Assembly (NCBI GenBank): GCA_920105805.1
Contig: CAKKTI010000027.1
Coordinates: 34,029-98,028, forward strand
Length of the DNA: 64,000 nucleotides
Direction: 5' to 3'
From: Condylostoma magnum
Taxonomy: Eukaryota > Ciliophora > Heterotrichea > Heterotrichida > Condylostomatidae
Below, in pieces: positions 59,050-64,000 of the stretch (the first letter of the stretch is position 1; every line of letters starts with the position of its first letter). Below the pieces are notes generated by a model. It made no database searches and was not told where the DNA came from. It worked only from the letters and a program-made list of their open reading frames with translations. The position numbers and the translations under genes were made by a program.

Positions 59050-61605
59050 TCACAAAAGTAAAGGTTTAACTATATTCATAACTTCAATAAACTTTTTCCT
59101 AGTAGTTGTGTAGTTTAGAATAGTGTCCACAAACAACGGTAAAATAATTGATTTTTAAATATACTTCTAATCGCTTATTTCTTGGAATAATCCTAATAAT
59201 TTATCATAGATTCTAATAGTGAATTCTGTTTTAGGGGTTGTAGGCTATACATATAGAGGTAATTAATGATGTTTTGCAGTATAGCATAAAACCATTAATA
59301 GATTTTCAGGAGATTATTAAGCAATAGTACCATTCTATAAATAATTTTATACAGTAGATTCACAGTATTACTACGATAATTTCTCTTCAATCTGGATTTC
59401 CTTCGTTTTATTCACTAAAAATCAAACTCTAACTGTTAAAATGAATCTATCTATAATCTATTCTCTGGTTTAATCATCTAAATAAGTAAAAAACTGGCTT
59501 TCTTAGTACATTTCCATTTTCTAATAATTATTAATTTCAAATAAAAACCCTGCCCTCTTCAAATGCTCTTGATACATTGTAATTTCAGCAATACTACGCT
59601 ACTCAAACATCAAATTTATTGGAATAAGATAACCTAATGTATGGGAACTTTTTACCAATTGCTTTTCCTCATCCCCAGTCCTTTAATTATTTTTCAAGTA
59701 TTTCAGTATTTCCATAAAACTTTAATTAATTATAATAACATCATCTACGATATTCCTAACATTGTAACAACTGAAATTTTAGCCATCCTCAATTATAATG
59801 CTCAAATCTTCTATAGACTATTCAAGCCTTACTATGCTATTGTTTTTATTATTCCCTATATCTTATACAGAAATTGGGTAATAGGTTCCTCATATATCAA
59901 GCACTACCAGCCAAAATTTTAAGGAAAGTTTGGAGCTTTTGCCATTGTATATAAAGCTAAGTGGTTTTCCACCAGCATCAATACTGTCGATTACCTAAAA
60001 AACTCTTTAAACTAAATCAATAAAGAAATCTTCCTCCTGTTACTCTGATATTTTTTCACTATTATCTGATTGCATCATATCAGTAAAGCTTTGAGAAAGG
60101 GAATCTTTTTAGTTTTCATCCTCACAAGAAAAATTAGTTGATAAGTCTAAAATTTTCTGTAGTGAGTTTAAGAACTGGTTTAATTGGCTTTCCTCTAGAA
60201 TATAATTAAACTTATCCAATCTTTACTTCTTAAATGGGATAGATAAAGTTTAAGCTTAGTATACAGCTATTTAGGATTTAAGGGATGCTAGATCATTAAT
60301 CATGGAGTCTTATGGATCTGCTGAGGTTACTTTATAACAATTCGATTTAAGATAATTTATAGATGCATTAGAGTCTTATATAAGGCAGATCTTAAACAAT
60401 ATATACAAAAACTTGCCAAAATTGTATAGAATTAAGTCACTGATTGAAGAAACTCCTCTATCTATAAATGCAAAATCTATTCTACAATTTGCAGCAATGT
60501 GACTGGCTATAATTCCTCCTATAGACTCCCCATGCACTCCTAATGTAACTACACCTTTTTCATTTCTAAGATAATCAACTATAGCTTCAGCATCCTTCTA
60601 CAGTTTTGATATAGTAGGATAACCTTTAGTTCTTCCAAAACCTCTATAATTTCATAGAAAAACGTTAATTCCTAGCTGCAAATATTACTCAAATCACTCG
60701 TTTTGGTAGAACTAAAATTCATAGTAACTAGAATTAGAGTTACATATGATAATTGTTGGATCCTAGTTTTAACCCACCATAACCCATAAGCAGTCTATCT
60801 TATTACCATTGTGCCCCTCCACCCATACTTATTCAGATTAGAATCTACTTTATAACTCAATTCTTAGGTGGTCTAATGTTCCAAATGAAGTGTCATAAAA
60901 CCAAGTCTTCAATTTATCAATAGGTTCCAATTCTCCAAATGTACGATATAATAAATCCTCTACATTAACACATGCTTTTCTCAAACATTAAGCATTATAA
61001 TTTTAAGGAAAATCATCAAACACTATATTAAGCCAATCTGCACTATCATGTTCTTCCTCTATTCAGTCTCAGATACTTTAAACTTCATCTTAGTTTAAAA
61101 TAATCAAAGTTTATTCAAGAAGACTTTAAATCTCAATCATTCCGTTAAAGATTTCATACTGGACTTCAGCCAGATCTTATTAGTTTTGCATTTAACCGTA
61201 TGTGTTGACTACAGTGCATATCATTCGCTTTGCTGTTATGATTATTTCTGTAGGATTTGATAGAAAGTTCTACCTGTCTTATTCCCCTGCCAAATCTAGC
61301 AAAATCTCTAGTGCAATTCTTATATCAATTACCTTTTAGTAAACTTGTTAAGCCATTTCCTTGCAGAAGTGAAACTCTATTGAACGTCTTCAGATTCAAA
61401 GAGAACCTGGAAACACTACTTTAATGGCTATTAAACGTAAAATCAGTCATAGTAGGATTAGGGAGGCTAAAATTGCTCCGAAAGAGGTAAGAAAGTATGC
61501 TATAAACTTAAAGGCTGCGATTAGAATTGCTATTAAAAGGATAATGACGAGTAGTAGGAATCCTAAGCCGATAAGTTTTACTTACTTTTTAGTCACTTTT
61601 ACCAT
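59050..61605 (-). CDS. Large membrane-anchored alpha/beta hydrolase
   Basis: About 851 residues. Two N-terminal membrane segments (about 11-60) precede a helical region. The hydrolase core begins near residue 270 (WVEGHNGNKIDCLWVMVGQN, TIIICNSNSSYYEF, NVFLWNYRGFGRTKG, with the oxyanion Arg-Gly typical of this family). The nucleophile elbow is GVHGESIGGIIASHIA (Ser about 368), then FAFIDRGVSSISDL. Later catalytic Asp/His were not pinned down. The C-terminal 350 residues have no recognised domain. The substrate is probably lipid or ester. The end is UGA at 59050-59052, or UAA overlapping the cyclin stop if that UGA is Trp. Confidence 0.8.
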
Positions 61606-62380
61606 TTAATTATTAAAATGAAATTTTAATACAAGATTTACTGAATATTATTTAAGTATTTTGGAGTTCAATTTAAGATTTAGAAGAAATTTATTATAAG
61701 TATAGTTTAATGGACCAGATAAGCTAAAGACTTTGAAATTTAATTGGAAAAGTTTGATATGGATTTTAGAGTTCTATATTTATGATTACTTACTTGTTTA
61801 TACAATTTTAATTTAATGATGTTTAGATAGATTTCTGCAATTTAATCTATATTTTTACTTATTCTTACTATCAATGTCTCAAATAGAATAATTTATAGTT
61901 TAAAATCGAATAAAATATTTATATTGCATGAAAAAAGACATTTTATGCAAATCTTTTATTTGCACTTTTTCTGCTCTCTTAATCATACTAATCATGATAC
62001 AAATCTAATGTAGATTGCACTTTTATTAGCTTATAGAGTAAATTGTCTAATTAAAATAATCTTCTATAAATAGTAAAAAGAGACATCGAAGTGATTATCT
62101 TCATTTATTTGCAATGCTTGATTTGCTAAAACACCAATGGCTGGTATAAAATACATGATACTCTTTTTTATTTATCATATAATGCAAAAGTTATAATACT
62201 TATTCCTACCTAGATTTATATTTGTATTTAATTATAAAGTAGCCAACACTATAGGATACCACTATGCACGAGACCTTTGCTATTTTATTAAAATAAGATA
62301 TTTTGCATTAAACAATTTAAGATAACCATGGACAAAGCAAATGTTTTAAGATGCTTAAACAATTTAAGAATGAAATTTAA
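61606..62380. other. Gene-free AT-rich stretch
   Basis: About 775 bp between two minus-strand genes. No coding frame or RNA gene recognised. Confidence 0.4.
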
Positions 62381-64000
62381 CTAATCAGAATGGTTTCTTT
62401 TGCTTTTGAGCTTTTTGTATTATTTTATGATTTGATTTATCAGAGATATAATACTTGTTATTATAGAACTAATTATCCCTATACTCAACGATAGAATGAT
62501 AACTAGTGTGGCTTCCTCAACTTATTCTATCGTTAGATCATATAATGTTAAAAAACTAGCAGCTATTGTTGAAAATACGATTGTAGACCAAAAGAAGATC
62601 TATACAACATTTCCATTAATAGGTAAAGTAAATGGTCTTATAATACACATATAAATAAAGTACTGATTACAGCTTACCAATGTATTTATAATATTTACTA
62701 AAGAGAACTATACAATTGGATAGTCTTAAAGAACAATAATAATCAAACATAATATAAATTTTAAAATATTGGATATAAGTAGCATATTTCTTGATATAAA
62801 ACTGTTCTATTTTATCTAATTCTAAAGTAAATGCACTTTGTATTATTTTCTATTATTATTGATTTCGCTGCTCAATACATTAACTTATCTAATATACATA
62901 TTCAAGGCCAATATATATAAAAGGGAAACTCCCCAAATTACGGTATTTACTATATCAAAAGTATCAGTAAATATAACTACTAATTGATTTAAAAAGCAGA
63001 AAGTAATCCAAAAATAAGCCTAAAGTAAAACTTAAAGGAGTACTCTGTAGATCAAAAAGTCATATATTTGGTTGAATCGGTTACTGGTAAAACAAGCTCC
63101 AACAAATTTAAGCAAGCAAGCAATCATTGATAATGAAGCAATTAGAGAAATAGGTGATCCAGCATTCTTACTGAAATTACGAGGTAATTACTTGTATGTT
63201 GATACATCTGACTATTCTTCATCTAAGTAAAAAATCAAGTAAAAGTTGGGGAAGAAATTGAAATTAGTAAAGGCTAACGCATCGTAAAACTTATTCAATG
63301 ATTCTATCTTATAAAAATTAAGATATCTAAGCATAGATATGTATTGTTTCTGCTCTAATGATCTAAAAAACATCCCAACCCCTAATTGAGGGAAAATAGA
63401 CTATAGAACCGTTTATATCAGGACAATGCCGCCTATTATTCCCCCTAAGACCTACCCACCAACTATTATATACTCAGTTTGTTCAGAAACATAGCTTGGC
63501 AATTAGTACACAACTGAATATTCTTAGCAATTCAAGTAGCCAATAGAATAAATCAAATTATCTTATGGTACGTAAAATATGACTTGTAAATCACTAATAC
63601 CACTTGATTCTAGTAAAATGTAGAATTCTATTTATTAAATATAAGCTTAATCATACTATTGGATCTCTAAATTGAAATCAACATCCAGATTAAAGTCAAT
63701 TTTCAAATACTGTTAGAAATTAAGCCAATATATAGGTTCAGTGAATTCAACAGTAAAAATGTATCTATTACTTTAATTTCCATTGTAGGATATGCTTAAG
63801 CTAGGCTATTGTTCAAAGTTGTTACATATTTAGCCATTACAATTCCATCCCTCTTCAATATTACAATTTTAATCACATCCATCTCCATTAATTTCGTTTC
63901 CATCATCGCATTCGTGACTTTAAAACAATATACCATCTCCACAGTACTCCTCACAGATTTAAATAGCTTAGAATAACTCTTAATCTGGTAGATTAGTTGT
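62381..64000 (-). CDS. C-terminal part of a large DUF4215 Cys-rich multi-pass membrane protein (5' end outside window)
   Basis: 539 residues are inside the window. Extracellular DUF4215-type repeats open the fragment (CGDGILFQSHECDDGNEING, DGCDQNCNIEEGWNCNG). A beta-rich spacer follows, then about eight membrane segments (YIIVGGQVLGGIIGGIVLI, SPISLIASLSMIACLLKFVG, ILKFILCLIIIVL, VFSTIAASFLTLY, LVIILSLSIGIISSIITSII). A basic tail ends at UAG 62381-62383. Proteins of this build are abundant and very long in ciliates; function unknown, possibly a TRP-like or sensing surface protein. Confidence 0.75.

Overview
The window is nuclear DNA of a ciliate, almost certainly from the somatic genome, whose code has no dedicated stop codon. 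UAA and UAG are read as glutamine inside genes and also end them. UGA is read as tryptophan at positions where Trp is invariant (DHHCPW palmitoyltransferase motif, lipocalin GxW, WD40 WD dipeptides, Slu7 DRWNG). The clearest case is the proteasome ATPase Rpt5, where UAG is Gln inside the AAA domain and UAG also follows the conserved C-terminal YYA. This matches the Condylostoma-type code (NCBI table 28, a heterotrich); a karyorelict-type code with UGA as the only stop does not fit. The species is inferred, not proven. Because nearly every frame is open under this code, genes were called from protein family matches, residue composition and fit with neighbours. Most exact stop positions carry some doubt.

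The DNA is AT-rich and very compact, with about 45 genes in 64 kb. Only two introns are needed (candidates of 20 nt each). Neighbouring genes are often separated by 5-40 bp in every orientation, and several head-to-head pairs have start codons only 5-24 bp apart. Gene-free stretches of 0.3-1.1 kb lie at about 19.5, 25.6, 31, 34.3-35.4, 36.6, 38.2-39.1, 40 and 61.6-62.4 kb.

Layout: 0-8 kb has a USP-fold pseudo-deubiquitinase head-to-head with splicing factor Slu7, two unknown genes, a membrane-anchored pepsin-fold protein with altered active-site motifs, and a likely MRPS34. 8-20 kb has a RING/zinc-finger protein, a BPI/LBP-like secreted protein, a small MGCC acyl-anchor protein, a dual-specificity phosphatase with a dynein-stalk-like C-terminus, a cyclic-nucleotide-binding K+ channel and an EF-hand protein. 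20-34 kb has a cytosolic carboxypeptidase, Rpt5, an ATG13-like protein, two DHHC palmitoyltransferases (one with ankyrin repeats), a VHS-GAT sorting protein, a large Sfi1-like protein and a Cys-rich membrane protein. 35-41 kb has WD40, MMTAG2-like, CAP-domain, C2H2 zinc-finger and coiled-coil proteins. 41-50 kb has a TTLL glutamylase, p25-alpha-like and unknown proteins, a lipocalin, a second cytosolic carboxypeptidase and a TPR/RRM protein. 50-64 kb has an STPG repeat protein, DGAT1, an RRM+SPOC (SPEN/FPA-like) protein, a CCDC15-like protein, a PHO80-type cyclin, an alpha/beta hydrolase and the end of a DUF4215 membrane protein.

Functionally this is ordinary housekeeping and cytoskeletal gene content. 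A writer (TTLL) and two erasers (CCPs) of tubulin polyglutamylation lie within 28 kb, together with STPG, CCDC15-like, Sfi1-like and p25-alpha-like proteins, as expected for a cell rich in cilia. No virus-like element, LTR element, transposon, rRNA or CRISPR array was seen. One 100-N assembly gap, flanked by an exact 99-bp duplicate, sits inside the ankyrin-DHHC gene.
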